Origin: Marinilabiliales bacterium
Lineage (GTDB): Bacteria; Bacteroidota; Bacteroidia; Bacteroidales; SZUA-534
NCBI GenBank assembly: GCA_003512955.1
Contig: DOTG01000013.1
Span: 1 to 64,000 of the forward strand
Reading direction: 5' to 3'
DNA: 64,000 bases
Part shown: positions 28,993 to 37,230 of the stretch, one piece after another
Position numbering within the stretch: position 1 is the stretch's first letter
How the letters are laid out: each line of letters opens with the position of its first letter
The notes under the pieces: generated by a model
What the model was told of the DNA's origin: nothing
Database searches by the model: none
What the model saw: the letters and a program-made list of their open reading frames with translations, nothing else
Made by a program: the position numbers and the translations under genes

Positions 28993-30072
28993 ATGCAACG
29001 ATTAGCCACCTCACCATTTATAACGGAATCAGGCGACAGTCTTAACTTGAATGTGGATGCCTACAACCGATGTATCCATATAAATATTGGCAAAGGGGTG
29101 GCGGTCTTCAACCAGAATCTGGCCAAAGAATACCTCATAAACGATTCCAACCCCGAAATCATATCTTTTTACCGGAATCTCACAAACCCGTTACTTTTAG
29201 AGGAGATCAATAAGTTATCCACCAATTGGAAGTTGATTGCAGAGTTCAGTAAACTATGCAGCAACGAAATTTTTATTTCCTATACCGATTTTGAGAATAA
29301 AATTATTTCTATTGAAGACGTCCAGTACATGGTCCGGGCAATAGTTTTGATGAATACCGATATTGAGAAGTATAATCAACTATTTTACCACCCGTTTTTG
29401 GTTAGCTACGATATGTTCCTTAATACCCTTATAAAAACCACGGTTGTACAGTTGGAAAAAAATAAAGGGATGCATTTTAGAACCGAACCCAATCGGGATT
29501 TTCAATCCCTCATTGAATCTTCCTTTAAATATGGTTTCTTCAACCATTTTCAAAACATGCTCAACCTTCAGAATACCAATCTGGTTGATTGCCTCGAACC
29601 TCAAAAACAAATTGCTATCTGGTATTTTCTGAGCCTTTTGGCAAAAGGAAACCGCATGATATACGATATAAATGAAAATCTGAAAAGTTTATATGCTGCC
29701 GAGGTGCTTAATCCAGATGTAGTAGATGAAAAGCTCAAGTATCTTACAACATTAAGCTCACACCCTTTTCTGGAACGGACCGCCTTTTACAACTTACCCT
29801 ATCATGTATTTCTAAAACAAATCAGTCCAAAAACAGACGATTTTATACTTGTTGATTTTAGAACAATAAATCTTCTGAAAAGCAGTACCCAAGATTTGAG
29901 GCCAATTCCCCTGGTAAATAATATCATCAATCTTGTCGAAAAATTACCGTCAAAATGGGTGGTATTAGCAGACTATGATACTACGTTTGAATCCCTTTAC
30001 GGGAATAGCGGCTTTCGGATGGAACGGTTGAAAAACGATAAAAAGGATTTTATCCTCATCGCTAATAACTAA
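28993..30072 (+). CDS. Hypothetical protein, 359 residues, family not recognised
   Basis: An intact frame with no signal peptide or membrane helix, starting MQRLATSPFITESGDSLNLN. It is rich in Asn, Leu and Phe and looks like a folded cytoplasmic protein. Segments such as RMIYDINENLKSLYAAEV, then AFYNLPYHVFLKQIS followed by DDFILVDFR, distantly recall the order of motifs in D12-class adenine methyltransferases, but the catalytic DPPY is absent (VDFR in its place). I would not call it a methyltransferase. It stands alone between a strong terminator and the convergent enolase gene. Confidence 0.65.
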   Translation: MQRLATSPFITESGDSLNLNVDAYNRCIHINIGKGVAVFNQNLAKEYLINDSNPEIISFYRNLTNPLLLEEINKLSTNWKLIAEFSKLCSNEIFISYTDFENKIISIEDVQYMVRAIVLMNTDIEKYNQLFYHPFLVSYDMFLNTLIKTTVVQLEKNKGMHFRTEPNRDFQSLIESSFKYGFFNHFQNMLNLQNTNLVDCLEPQKQIAIWYFLSLLAKGNRMIYDINENLKSLYAAEVLNPDVVDEKLKYLTTLSSHPFLERTAFYNLPYHVFLKQISPKTDDFILVDFRTINLLKSSTQDLRPIPLVNNIINLVEKLPSKWVVLADYDTTFESLYGNSGFRMERLKNDKKDFILIANN

Positions 30073-30077
30073 TAAAA

Positions 30078-30095
30078 AACCCGCTTTCGCGGGTT
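30078..30095. terminator. Bidirectional terminator between the hypothetical gene and eno
   Basis: A compact 7-bp GC-rich stem (30078-30084 with 30089-30095) and a 4-base loop, with A-rich sequence on the left and T-rich on the right. It can serve both converging genes. Confidence 0.8.
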
Positions 30096-30106
30096 CTTTT
30101 ATTAGT

Positions 30107-31384
30107 TTATTTCTTATAGCCATAAACAGCCAACTCACCCAGTTCCTCCTCAATACGGAGCAATTGGTTGTATTTAGCCATACGGTCCGAACGGCTCATT
30201 GAACCAGTTTTAATTTGACCCGAATTAGTAGCTACAGCAATATCGGCAATAGTTGCATCTTCAGTTTCGCCTGAACGGTGCGATGTTACCGAAGTGTAAC
30301 CTGCACGGTGAGCCATCTCAATAGCATTCAACGTTTCAGTTAATGTACCAATTTGGTTTACTTTAATCAAGATAGAATTGGCACAACCTTCCTGAATACC
30401 TCTTGAAAGATATTCTACATTGGTTACAAACAAATCGTCACCTACCAACTGGATTTTCTTTCCAAGCTTATCGGTTAAAAGCTTCCATCCTTCCCAGTCG
30501 TTCTCGCTCATACCATCTTCAATGGAATCAATAGGGTATTTTTCAGCAAGTTGGGCCAAAAAATCTACCTGCTGAGCTATCGTCCGTTTAGCACCATTGG
30601 CGCCTTCGAATTTTGAATAGTCATAAATACCATTTGCAAAGAATTCGGAGGCTGCACAGTCCAAAGCAATGGTAATATCTTTACCTGGTTTGTAACCGGC
30701 TTTTTCAATGGCTTTTAAAATTGATTCCAAAGCATCTTCGGTCCCATTCAAAACAGGAGCAAAACCACCTTCATCACCAACTGCTGTGCTTAAGTTGCGG
30801 TCATGCAACACCTTTTTAAGGCTGTGGAATACCTCGGCACCCATCCGTAAGCCTTCGCGGAAAGATGGTGCACCCACGGGGCGTATCATAAACTCCTGGA
30901 AAGCAATCGGGGCATCGGAATGCGAACCCCCATTGATGATATTCATCATTGGAACAGGAAGTGTTACGGCATTGGTACCACCAATGTAGCGGTATAATGG
31001 CAATCCCACATATTCAGCAGCAGCTTTTGCAACAGCTAATGAAACTCCAAGAATGGCGTTGGCACCCAATTTTCCTTTGGTCTTAGTACCATCCAGTTCA
31101 ATCATCCGTTTGTCTATTCCAACTTGGTCGGTTACTGGCAAACCAATAATTTCAGGGGCAATTTTCTCATTTACGTTCTCAACAGCTTTTAATACACCTT
31201 TACCTAAAAAACGGCTTTTATCACCGTCTCTCAATTCAAGGGCTTCGTTTTCACCGGTTGATGCTCCGGAAGGAACAGCAGCACGGCCTACAATTCCACA
31301 GTCGAGGGTAACTTCAACCTCCACGGTTGGATTTCCACGCGAATCCATGATTTCACGGGCATGAACATTTGCAATCAATCCCAT
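30107..31384 (-). CDS. eno: Enolase
   Basis: A 425-residue enolase (2-phosphoglycerate to phosphoenolpyruvate, glycolysis and gluconeogenesis). It has the N-terminal AREIMDSRGNPTVEVEV, the mobile loop SGASTGENEALELRD, metal-binding acids in ALDCAASEF, SIEDGMSENDW and LVGDDLFVTN, the catalytic Lys in SILIKVNQIG, and the signature SHRSGETEDATIADIAVA. Length is normal. It lies downstream of the ribosomal cluster on the same strand, but a terminator at 31430-31466 separates them, so it should have its own promoter or use readthrough. Confidence 0.98.
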   Translation of the reverse strand: MGLIANVHAREIMDSRGNPTVEVEVTLDCGIVGRAAVPSGASTGENEALELRDGDKSRFLGKGVLKAVENVNEKIAPEIIGLPVTDQVGIDKRMIELDGTKTKGKLGANAILGVSLAVAKAAAEYVGLPLYRYIGGTNAVTLPVPMMNIINGGSHSDAPIAFQEFMIRPVGAPSFREGLRMGAEVFHSLKKVLHDRNLSTAVGDEGGFAPVLNGTEDALESILKAIEKAGYKPGKDITIALDCAASEFFANGIYDYSKFEGANGAKRTIAQQVDFLAQLAEKYPIDSIEDGMSENDWEGWKLLTDKLGKKIQLVGDDLFVTNVEYLSRGIQEGCANSILIKVNQIGTLTETLNAIEMAHRAGYTSVTSHRSGETEDATIADIAVATNSGQIKTGSMSRSDRMAKYNQLLRIEEELGELAVYGYKK

Positions 31385-31429
31385 AATTTTATAATTTTTG
31401 ATTTTTGAGTGAACAAATTACTTTACGCA

Positions 31430-31466
31430 AAAAGAGGGATAAATATACGTAATTTATCCCTCTTTT
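31430..31466 (-). terminator. Terminator of the ribosomal superoperon
   Basis: A 14-bp perfect stem (31430-31443 with 31453-31466) with a 9-base loop. On the minus strand it is followed by five T. It lies 20 bases past the rplQ stop. Confidence 0.85.
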
Positions 31467-31485
31467 AAAGTCCTAGAATATGTCT

Positions 31486-32058
31486 TTATTCATCTTTTTT
31501 ATCATCATTAAGTACCTCAGCTTCGGGTTCCGATGCTTCGTTGGTCACTGTATCGTTCACAACTGGAGCGGTTTTCACTGCTTCAACAGTTTTGGCAGCG
31601 GTTATTGTAGGAGCTGCATCCTCTGATGATTTTTTCTTGGTTCCACGTCTGCGTTTTGATGCTGTTTTAGCCTCCGATTTGTTCTCTTGAGTATAGTTTT
31701 GGTTGTAATCAACCAACTCAATGATGCACATTTCGGCATTGTCACCAATACGGTTGCCTGTTTTAAGAATCCGGGTGTAACCCCCAGGACGGTTGGCTAC
31801 TTTTAAAGCCACATCACGGAACAATTCTGTTACACTCTCTTTGTTTTGTAAATAACTAAAAACAACACGGCGGGAGTGGGTTGAATCCACCTTTGATTTG
31901 GTAATCAAGGGCTCAACATAAACCTTTAAGGCTTTCGCTTTAGCTACGGTAGTGCTAATCCTTTTGTGAAGAATGAGCGATGTTGCCATATTCGACAACA
32001 TTGCACTTCTGTGACCAGTTTGCCTACCTAAATGATTAAAACTTTTATTGTGTCTCAT
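31486..32058 (-). CDS. rplQ: 50S ribosomal protein L17 with long charged C-terminal tail
   Basis: The first about 120 residues are standard L17 (MRHNKSFNHLGRQTGHRSAM; LILHKRISTTVAKAKALK; RPGGYTRILKTGNRIGDNA). The next about 70 residues are an acidic, Lys- and Ala-rich tail (starting near TQENKSEAKTASKRRRG, ending NDDKKDE) absent from E. coli L17, which has 127 residues. Such tails occur in other Bacteroidetes. The tail is probably disordered. Last gene of the cluster before its terminator, 5 bases after rpoA. Confidence 0.97.
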   Translation of the reverse strand: MRHNKSFNHLGRQTGHRSAMLSNMATSLILHKRISTTVAKAKALKVYVEPLITKSKVDSTHSRRVVFSYLQNKESVTELFRDVALKVANRPGGYTRILKTGNRIGDNAEMCIIELVDYNQNYTQENKSEAKTASKRRRGTKKKSSEDAAPTITAAKTVEAVKTAPVVNDTVTNEASEPEAEVLNDDKKDE

Positions 32059-32063
32059 CTCAA

Positions 32064-33056
32064 TTAATCTTTCTCAAGTTTATACTTACTGATGTCCATA
32101 CCAAAAGTAAGGCTCATTGAATCTAACAGATCTTCAAGTTCAGTCAGTGATTTTTTACCAAAATTCCTGAATTTGAGCAGATCATTCTTATTATAGGTAC
32201 ATAGGTCGCCTAAGGTTTCCACATCGGCTGCTTTCAGGCAGTTCAATGCGCGTACCGAAAGATCCATGTCAACCAGCTTGGTTTTCAGAAGTTGACGCAT
32301 ATGCAGCACTTCTTCGTCAAACTCTTCGGCTTGGTACTTCTCATCTGAATCCAAAGTAATTTTCTCATCTGAGAATAACATGAAATGATAAATCAGTATT
32401 TTAGCGGCCTCTTTCAATGCATCTTTTGGATGGATGGAACCATCGGTTTTGATCTCTAAAATAAGCTTTTCGTAATCGGTTTTTTGTTCAACCCGATAGT
32501 TTTCAACAGCATATTTCACATTGCGGATTGGTGTATGGATAGAATCCACGGCAATTACTCCAAATTCGGCATCAACGGGCATGTTTTCCTCCGATGGGAT
32601 ATAGCCCCGTCCTTTGTTGATGGTTATCTCTAATTGAAGTTTAACTGTTGATTCCAACCGGCAAATTACCAATTCAGGATTTAATACCTCAAAACCTGTG
32701 ATGAATCTCGACATGTCGCCAGCGCTGAATACTTCCTGATCGGTAATAGTGATTGACACTTTTTCATGATCAATGTCTTCAATTTGCTGCTTAAAACGGA
32801 CCTGTTTTAAATTCAAAACAATCTCGGTAACATCTTCTTTAACTCCGGGAATGGTAGAGAATTCATGCTCAACTCCCTCAATCTTAAGGGTAGTAATGGC
32901 AAATCCTTCTAATGATGAAAGAAGAATCCGACGCAGAGCATTTCCTACTGTATTTCCGTAACCGGGCTCTAAAGGTCTGAACTCGAATTTTCCTGAATAG
33001 TCATCCGCTTCCAGCATTACAACTTTATCGGGCTTCTGAAAAGCTAAAATTGCCAT
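32064..33056 (-). CDS. rpoA: RNA polymerase alpha subunit
   Basis: A 330-residue alpha subunit. The N-terminal domain (about 1-230) has FRPLEPGYGNTVGNALRRIL and SLEGFAITTLKIEGVEHEF, which form the dimer and contact beta. The C-terminal domain (about 250-320) has VRALNCLKAADVETLGDL and FRNFGKKSLTELEDLL, which contact upstream DNA and activators. Full length, placed between rpsD and rplQ as in most bacteria. Confidence 0.98.
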   Translation of the reverse strand: MAILAFQKPDKVVMLEADDYSGKFEFRPLEPGYGNTVGNALRRILLSSLEGFAITTLKIEGVEHEFSTIPGVKEDVTEIVLNLKQVRFKQQIEDIDHEKVSITITDQEVFSAGDMSRFITGFEVLNPELVICRLESTVKLQLEITINKGRGYIPSEENMPVDAEFGVIAVDSIHTPIRNVKYAVENYRVEQKTDYEKLILEIKTDGSIHPKDALKEAAKILIYHFMLFSDEKITLDSDEKYQAEEFDEEVLHMRQLLKTKLVDMDLSVRALNCLKAADVETLGDLCTYNKNDLLKFRNFGKKSLTELEDLLDSMSLTFGMDISKYKLEKD

Positions 33057-33066
33057 AATATTAATA

Positions 33067-33675
33067 TTACTTAGAGTATAATTCTACAATTAGTTGTTCC
33101 TTGATGTTTTCAGGAATCTCAGTCCTTTCAGGAACGTTTAGGTATTTACCGGTCCTTTGGTCTTTATCCCATTCCAACCATGAGTATCGGTTGTGGCTTT
33201 CAGTAGCCAACGAGTTTGAAATAACTTCCAAAGATTTCGATTTTTCACGAACGCCGATTACCTGTCCCGATTTTAAAAGGAACGAAGGAATGTTTACCAC
33301 GTCACCATCTACAGTAATGTGCTTGTGAGAAACCAACTGACGGGCTGCAGCACGTGTAGGAGCAATTCCTAAGCGATACACTACATTGTCAAGTCTTGAT
33401 TCTAACAATTGCAACAATACTTCACCGGTGATACCTTTGCTCCGTTGAGCTTTGTGGAACAAATTGGCAAATTGTTTTTCTAAAATACCATACGTGTATT
33501 TTGCCTTTTGTTTTTCCTGTAACTGAATCCCGTATTCTGAAGATTTTTTCCTCTTTTTGTTCAAACCGTGTTGGCCTGGAGGGAAATTTTTTCTTTCAAA
33601 ATATTTATCAGGTCCGTAGATTGGGTCGCCAAATTTCCGGGCGATCTTTGTTTTTGGTCCAATATATCTAGCCAT
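33067..33675 (-). CDS. rpsD: 30S ribosomal protein S4
   Basis: A 202-residue S4 with the N-terminal MARYIGPKTKIARKFGD, the S4 RNA-binding motif (LESRLDNVVYRLGIAPTRAA, VSHKHITVDGDVVNIPS) and a normal C-terminus. The N-terminal cysteines that bind zinc in some S4 proteins are missing, so this is the zinc-free type. S4 nucleates 30S assembly and in many bacteria represses the alpha operon. Confidence 0.98.
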   Translation of the reverse strand: MARYIGPKTKIARKFGDPIYGPDKYFERKNFPPGQHGLNKKRKKSSEYGIQLQEKQKAKYTYGILEKQFANLFHKAQRSKGITGEVLLQLLESRLDNVVYRLGIAPTRAAARQLVSHKHITVDGDVVNIPSFLLKSGQVIGVREKSKSLEVISNSLATESHNRYSWLEWDKDQRTGKYLNVPERTEIPENIKEQLIVELYSK

Positions 33676-33705
33676 CTGCTAATTTTTTAATCGATTCAAC
33701 ACAAA

Positions 33706-34095
33706 TTAAACACGTCTCCTTTTAGGAGGTCTGCAACCATTATGAGGTAATGGAGTAACATCTACAATCTCTACAACTTCAATACCTTGATTGTGAATCG
33801 TTCTGATAGCAGATTCTCTACCGGTGCCAGGTCCTTTGACATATACTTTGGCTTTTCTCATGCCACCTTCAAAGGCTACTTTCGCACAATCTTCAGCAGA
33901 TACCTGAGCCGCGTAAGGAGTGTTCTTTTTTGAACCTCTGAATCCATTTTTTCCGGCTGATGACCATGAAATAACCTGTCCGTCATTATTCGTAATAGAA
34001 ACAATAATATTGTTGAACGAAGAATGAATGTGGACTTGTCCGCTGGCTTCTATTTTTACCGTTTTCTTTCTTGCAGTTTTTGACTTCTGTGCCAT
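33706..34095 (-). CDS. rpsK: 30S ribosomal protein S11
   Basis: A 129-residue S11 with IHSSFNNIIVSITNNDGQVI, SSAGKNGFRGSKKNTPYAAQ and the C-terminal PLPHNGCRPPKRRRV. It lines the platform near the E-site mRNA. It lies 13 bases after rpsM in the alpha segment. Confidence 0.98.
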   Translation of the reverse strand: MAQKSKTARKKTVKIEASGQVHIHSSFNNIIVSITNNDGQVISWSSAGKNGFRGSKKNTPYAAQVSAEDCAKVAFEGGMRKAKVYVKGPGTGRESAIRTIHNQGIEVVEIVDVTPLPHNGCRPPKRRRV

Positions 34096-34108
34096 AATAA
34101 CTTATCCC

Positions 34109-34486
34109 TTATTTAGTAGCTTTCTTTTTGTTAGCAACGGTTTTCTTCCTACCCTTGCGTGTACGTGCATTGTTACGGGTGTGTTGTCCGCGTACTGGTA
34201 AACCAACACGGTGACGTACGCCACGGTAACATCCAATATCCATTAAACGTTTGATGTTTAATTGTACTTCTGAACGAAGTTCACCCTCCAATTTATATTG
34301 TTCGTTAAGAATTTTACGAAGCGTTGCAATTTCTGCATCGGTCCAATCTTTAACTTTAGTGTCGTAGTTAATTTTTGCCTCGGTCAAAATTGAACGGGCA
34401 GCACTACGTCCGATTCCGTAAACATAAGTAAGACCTATTTCGCCCCTTTTATGCTTCGGTAAATCAACACCTACAAGTCGTGCCAT
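34109..34486 (-). CDS. rpsM: 30S ribosomal protein S13
   Basis: A 125-residue S13 with MARLVGVDLPKHKRGEIGLT, the YGIGRSAARSIL helix-hairpin-helix, RGVRHRVGLPVRGQHTRNNA and a Lys-rich C-terminal tail that reaches the P-site tRNA. It forms bridges between the subunits. First gene after rpmJ. Confidence 0.98.
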   Translation of the reverse strand: MARLVGVDLPKHKRGEIGLTYVYGIGRSAARSILTEAKINYDTKVKDWTDAEIATLRKILNEQYKLEGELRSEVQLNIKRLMDIGCYRGVRHRVGLPVRGQHTRNNARTRKGRKKTVANKKKATK

Positions 34487-34525
34487 AAATTACTGTTTAA
34501 AATTTCGGTTTGCAAAGTTATAAAA

Positions 34526-34642
34526 TTATCCTTGACGTTGTTTAAATTTTGGATTTTTTTTGTTAATCACATACAAACGTCCTTTTCTGCGTACGATTTT
34601 ACAATCCGCACTGCGCTTTTTTACTGATGCTCTTACTTTCAT
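34526..34642 (-). CDS. rpmJ: 50S ribosomal protein L36, zinc-free form
   Basis: A 38-residue protein read from the minus strand: it begins MKVRASVKKRSADCKIVRRK and ends NPKFKQRQG, with ATG at 34640-34642 and TAA at 34526-34528. It matches L36 throughout. The usual zinc ligands (three Cys and a His) are reduced to the single Cys14, so this copy should not bind zinc. It lies between infA and rpmM's neighbour rpsM in the standard order. Confidence 0.95.
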   Translation of the reverse strand: MKVRASVKKRSADCKIVRRKGRLYVINKKNPKFKQRQG

Positions 34643-34655
34643 CTCTTTAGTCCTT

Positions 34656-34874
34656 TTATTTGTATCTAAATGATATCCGCCCTTTGGTTAAATCGTAAGG
34701 CGACATTTCAACTTTCACTTTATCCCCTGGTAAAATCTTGATGTAGTGCATCCTCATTTTTCCGGAGATATGTGCAGTAATCACATGCCCATTTTCCAAT
34801 TCCACCCGAAACATGGCATTGCTCAATGCTTCGATAATAGTACCATCTTGTTCAATTGAAGCCTGTTTGGCCAT
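34656..34874 (-). CDS. infA: Translation initiation factor IF-1
   Basis: A 72-residue OB-fold protein with MAKQASIEQDGTIIEALSNA, FRVELENGHVITAHISGKMR and the C-terminal LTKGRISFRYK. Length and sequence are typical. IF-1 binds the 30S A site during initiation. It starts right after the 362-base gap that follows secY and is 13 bases from rpmJ. Confidence 0.97.
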   Translation of the reverse strand: MAKQASIEQDGTIIEALSNAMFRVELENGHVITAHISGKMRMHYIKILPGDKVKVEMSPYDLTKGRISFRYK

Positions 34875-35236
34875 AGATTTTTTTTAATTAGTTTGCTCTT
34901 TATTTATTCATTAGTAACAACCATCGTCAACCAATCAATATCAGCGACTCCGGAAATATTATTCTATTCACCAAAAACCATTTTTCACCTTTAAATGCAA
35001 CTCAAATTTCAAGGTGTATGAATGATCCTTCATAATGCTTTTGAATAGAATTTAAGGAAAGCTACCATAATTTGCAGTTCAAAGAATTAGTCTTCAAACT
35101 AAATTTTAAAAGATTTAGTGTTAATAATCTCGAACCTGGCAAAGGTCATAAAACTCTTCTGACAGCTTTCCTCAATTTGAAATTTCTTCGGCTGTCTAAT
35201 AAAAATAACATCAAAGAACGTGAATTTCTAAATGAA
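34875..35236 (-). other. Non-coding gap between secY and infA with nested inverted repeats
   Basis: I see no credible gene on either strand. In many Bacteroidetes map (methionine aminopeptidase) lies here; no Map motif is visible. The gap holds inverted repeats ATTCTATTCA (34961-34970) with TGAATAGAAT (35042-35051), CACCTT/AAGGTG (34986-34991 and 35011-35016), ATGAA/TTCAT (35018-35022 and 35029-35033), AGGAAAGCT/AGCTTTCCT (35055-35063 and 35164-35172), ACTAAAT/ATTTAGT (35098-35104 and 35113-35119) and GACAGC/GCTGTC (35161-35166 and 35191-35196). On the transcribed strand the first three nest into a branched structure. It may be a leader or processing region ahead of infA, or only the scar of a lost gene. 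Confidence 0.4.
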
Positions 35237-36571
35237 TTAAATCATAGTGCGTCCGCCTTTGATGCGTCCGCTTTTCATCAATCCATCATAATGTCTCATT
35301 AACAAGTGGCTTTCAACTTGTTGCAGGGTATCAAGCACAACCCCAACAAGAATTAAAAGCGATGTACCACCGTAGAAATAAGCAAAGCTGGTTTCAACAC
35401 CTGCTATCATAGCAAAAGCGGGCATTATTGCAACAAATGCTAAGAAAATGGAACCAGGGAGTGTAATTTTTGACATCACATCGTCGAGGAACTCAACGGT
35501 TTTACGGCCTGGTTTTACACCGGGAATAAATCCTCCGTTTTTCTTCATGTCTTCAGCCATCTGTGTCGGGTTGATGATAATAGCTGTGTAGAAGTAGGTA
35601 AACAGGACGATTAATAACGCGGTAATAAGATTGTATAAAAATCCGGTATGATCCGACAACATGGCTGCAAAGCCTGTTGCAGAGTCGCTACTTGAAAAAC
35701 CTACAATTGCAATAGGTAAGAACATAATTGCCTGGGCAAAGATGATAGGCATTACACCAGAGGCATTCACTTTAAGAGGAATGTACTGACGCACGCCACC
35801 ATATTGTTTGTTCCCGACAATCCGTTTTGCATATTGTACTGGTATCTTCCGGGTCCCCTGAATCAATAGAATGGTAATGGCAATAACCACGGCTAAAGCA
35901 ATCATTTCTATTAAGAACATAACCAAACCTCCACCTTGTTGATTCACCCTTGAAATAAATTCAACCCAAACGGCTGATGGGAGTCTTGAAATGATACCAA
36001 TCATAATAATCAATGAAATACCGTTACCAATCCCTTTATCGGTGATTTTTTCGCCCAACCACATAACAAACATGGTACCGGCGGTTAAAATAATCACTGA
36101 AGAAGCCGTAAAGAAAAATCCTTGCAAAACAAAAGCTGAGGCAGGTAGTTGGGCATGTAAGTTGGCAAGGTAACTAGGTCCTTGCAACAATAAAATAAAT
36201 ACAGTCAAATACCTAGTAATCTGGTTTATTTTACGGCGTCCGCTTTCACCCTCACGCTGCAATCTTTGAAAATAGGGAACGGCCATACCCAGAAGCTGAA
36301 TTACGATAGAGGCTGAGATGTAGGGCATAATTCCCAGAGCAAAAATAGATGCATTTGAAAACGCACCCCCTGAGAACATATCTAATAATCCTAAAACACC
36401 ACCTGCAGTTTGATCTTTAAGTGCAGCGAGTTGAGAGGGATCGATGCCCGGAAGAACAACTTTAGTCCCTAAACGGTAAATAAGAATGAGCCCAAGGGTA
36501 GTAAGAATCCGGGCTTTCAAATCTTCAATCTTCCAGATATTTTTTAAGGTTTCAATAAATCGCTTCATCAA
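35237..36571 (-). CDS. secY: Protein translocase subunit SecY
   Basis: A 444-residue membrane protein with about ten transmembrane helices. It has RILTTLGLILIYRLGTKVVL near the start, the plug/TM2 region with GIMPYISASIVIQLLG, the cytoplasmic loop RYLTVFILLLQGPS, RGVRQ-type GGVRQYIPLKVNASGVMPII, and the C-terminal LLMRHYDGLMKSGRIKGGR. It forms the Sec channel with SecE and SecG. It is the last gene of the spc segment and is followed by an unusual non-coding gap. Confidence 0.98.
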   Translation of the reverse strand: MMKRFIETLKNIWKIEDLKARILTTLGLILIYRLGTKVVLPGIDPSQLAALKDQTAGGVLGLLDMFSGGAFSNASIFALGIMPYISASIVIQLLGMAVPYFQRLQREGESGRRKINQITRYLTVFILLLQGPSYLANLHAQLPASAFVLQGFFFTASSVIILTAGTMFVMWLGEKITDKGIGNGISLIIMIGIISRLPSAVWVEFISRVNQQGGGLVMFLIEMIALAVVIAITILLIQGTRKIPVQYAKRIVGNKQYGGVRQYIPLKVNASGVMPIIFAQAIMFLPIAIVGFSSSDSATGFAAMLSDHTGFLYNLITALLIVLFTYFYTAIIINPTQMAEDMKKNGGFIPGVKPGRKTVEFLDDVMSKITLPGSIFLAFVAIMPAFAMIAGVETSFAYFYGGTSLLILVGVVLDTLQQVESHLLMRHYDGLMKSGRIKGGRTMI

Positions 36572-36578
36572 TTTAATA

Positions 36579-37025
36579 TTACAAAGTTACTACTGTACCT
36601 TGTACCTTTTCAATAGCTTCGACAGCCGATTTTGAAAAAGCATGGGCTTTAACTTCAAGCTTTAAGGTTAATTTTCCGTTACCTAAAATCTTCACACTAT
36701 CATATTTTGCGCAAAGCCCGTTTTCGGCCAATACCTGAACATCGATAGCTGTTAAGTTTTTAGTTTCGGCTAGTTTTTGTAGGTCGCCAACATTAATGGC
36801 TTTATATTCCTTACGGTTGATGTTTTTAAAACCGAATTTTGGAACCCTACGCTGTAAAGGCATCTGACCTCCTTCAAAGCCGACCTTTTTGGAATAACCT
36901 GATCTTGATTTGGCACCTTTATGGCCTCGGGTCGAGGTACCACCGTGACCTGAACCTTGTCCTCTACCAATTCTTTTATCAGATTTTACGGAACCTTCAG
37001 CAGGTTTCAAATTACTTAAATCCAT
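36579..37025 (-). CDS. rplO: 50S ribosomal protein L15
   Basis: A 148-residue L15 with the Gly- and Lys-rich N-terminal arm (RIGRGQGSGHGGTSTRGHKG), GFEGGQMPLQRRVPKFGF, and a globular C-terminal domain. The arm threads into 23S rRNA. It lies 7 bases before secY. Confidence 0.98.
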   Translation of the reverse strand: MDLSNLKPAEGSVKSDKRIGRGQGSGHGGTSTRGHKGAKSRSGYSKKVGFEGGQMPLQRRVPKFGFKNINRKEYKAINVGDLQKLAETKNLTAIDVQVLAENGLCAKYDSVKILGNGKLTLKLEVKAHAFSKSAVEAIEKVQGTVVTL

Positions 37026-37036
37026 ATCTGAATATA

Positions 37037-37219
37037 TTATTTAATCTCTTCTAAAGAAACTAAGTGTTTAACTTTATTTATCATTCCCATAATCTCAGGA
37101 GTTCCTTCCTTTTCAACACTTTGGTGCATTTTACGGATTCCCAATGCCTCCAGGGTTGCTTTTTGACGGACAGTACTTCCAATCTTACTTTTAATCTGTG
37201 TGATCCGATATTTTGCCAT
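37037..37219 (-). CDS. rpmD: 50S ribosomal protein L30
   Basis: A 60-residue L30 (MAKYRITQIKSKIGSTVRQK; LEALGIRKMHQSVEKEGTPE; GMINKVKHLV). Normal length and position between rpsE and rplO. Confidence 0.97.
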   Translation of the reverse strand: MAKYRITQIKSKIGSTVRQKATLEALGIRKMHQSVEKEGTPEIMGMINKVKHLVSLEEIK

Positions 37220-37230
37220 GTCTTTAATTT

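Noticed and set aside
35072..35302. 76-codon rightward frame across the secY-infA gap
   Set aside because: It overlaps the secY 3' end on the other strand, has low-complexity Lys/Asn/Leu content and shows no recognisable domain.
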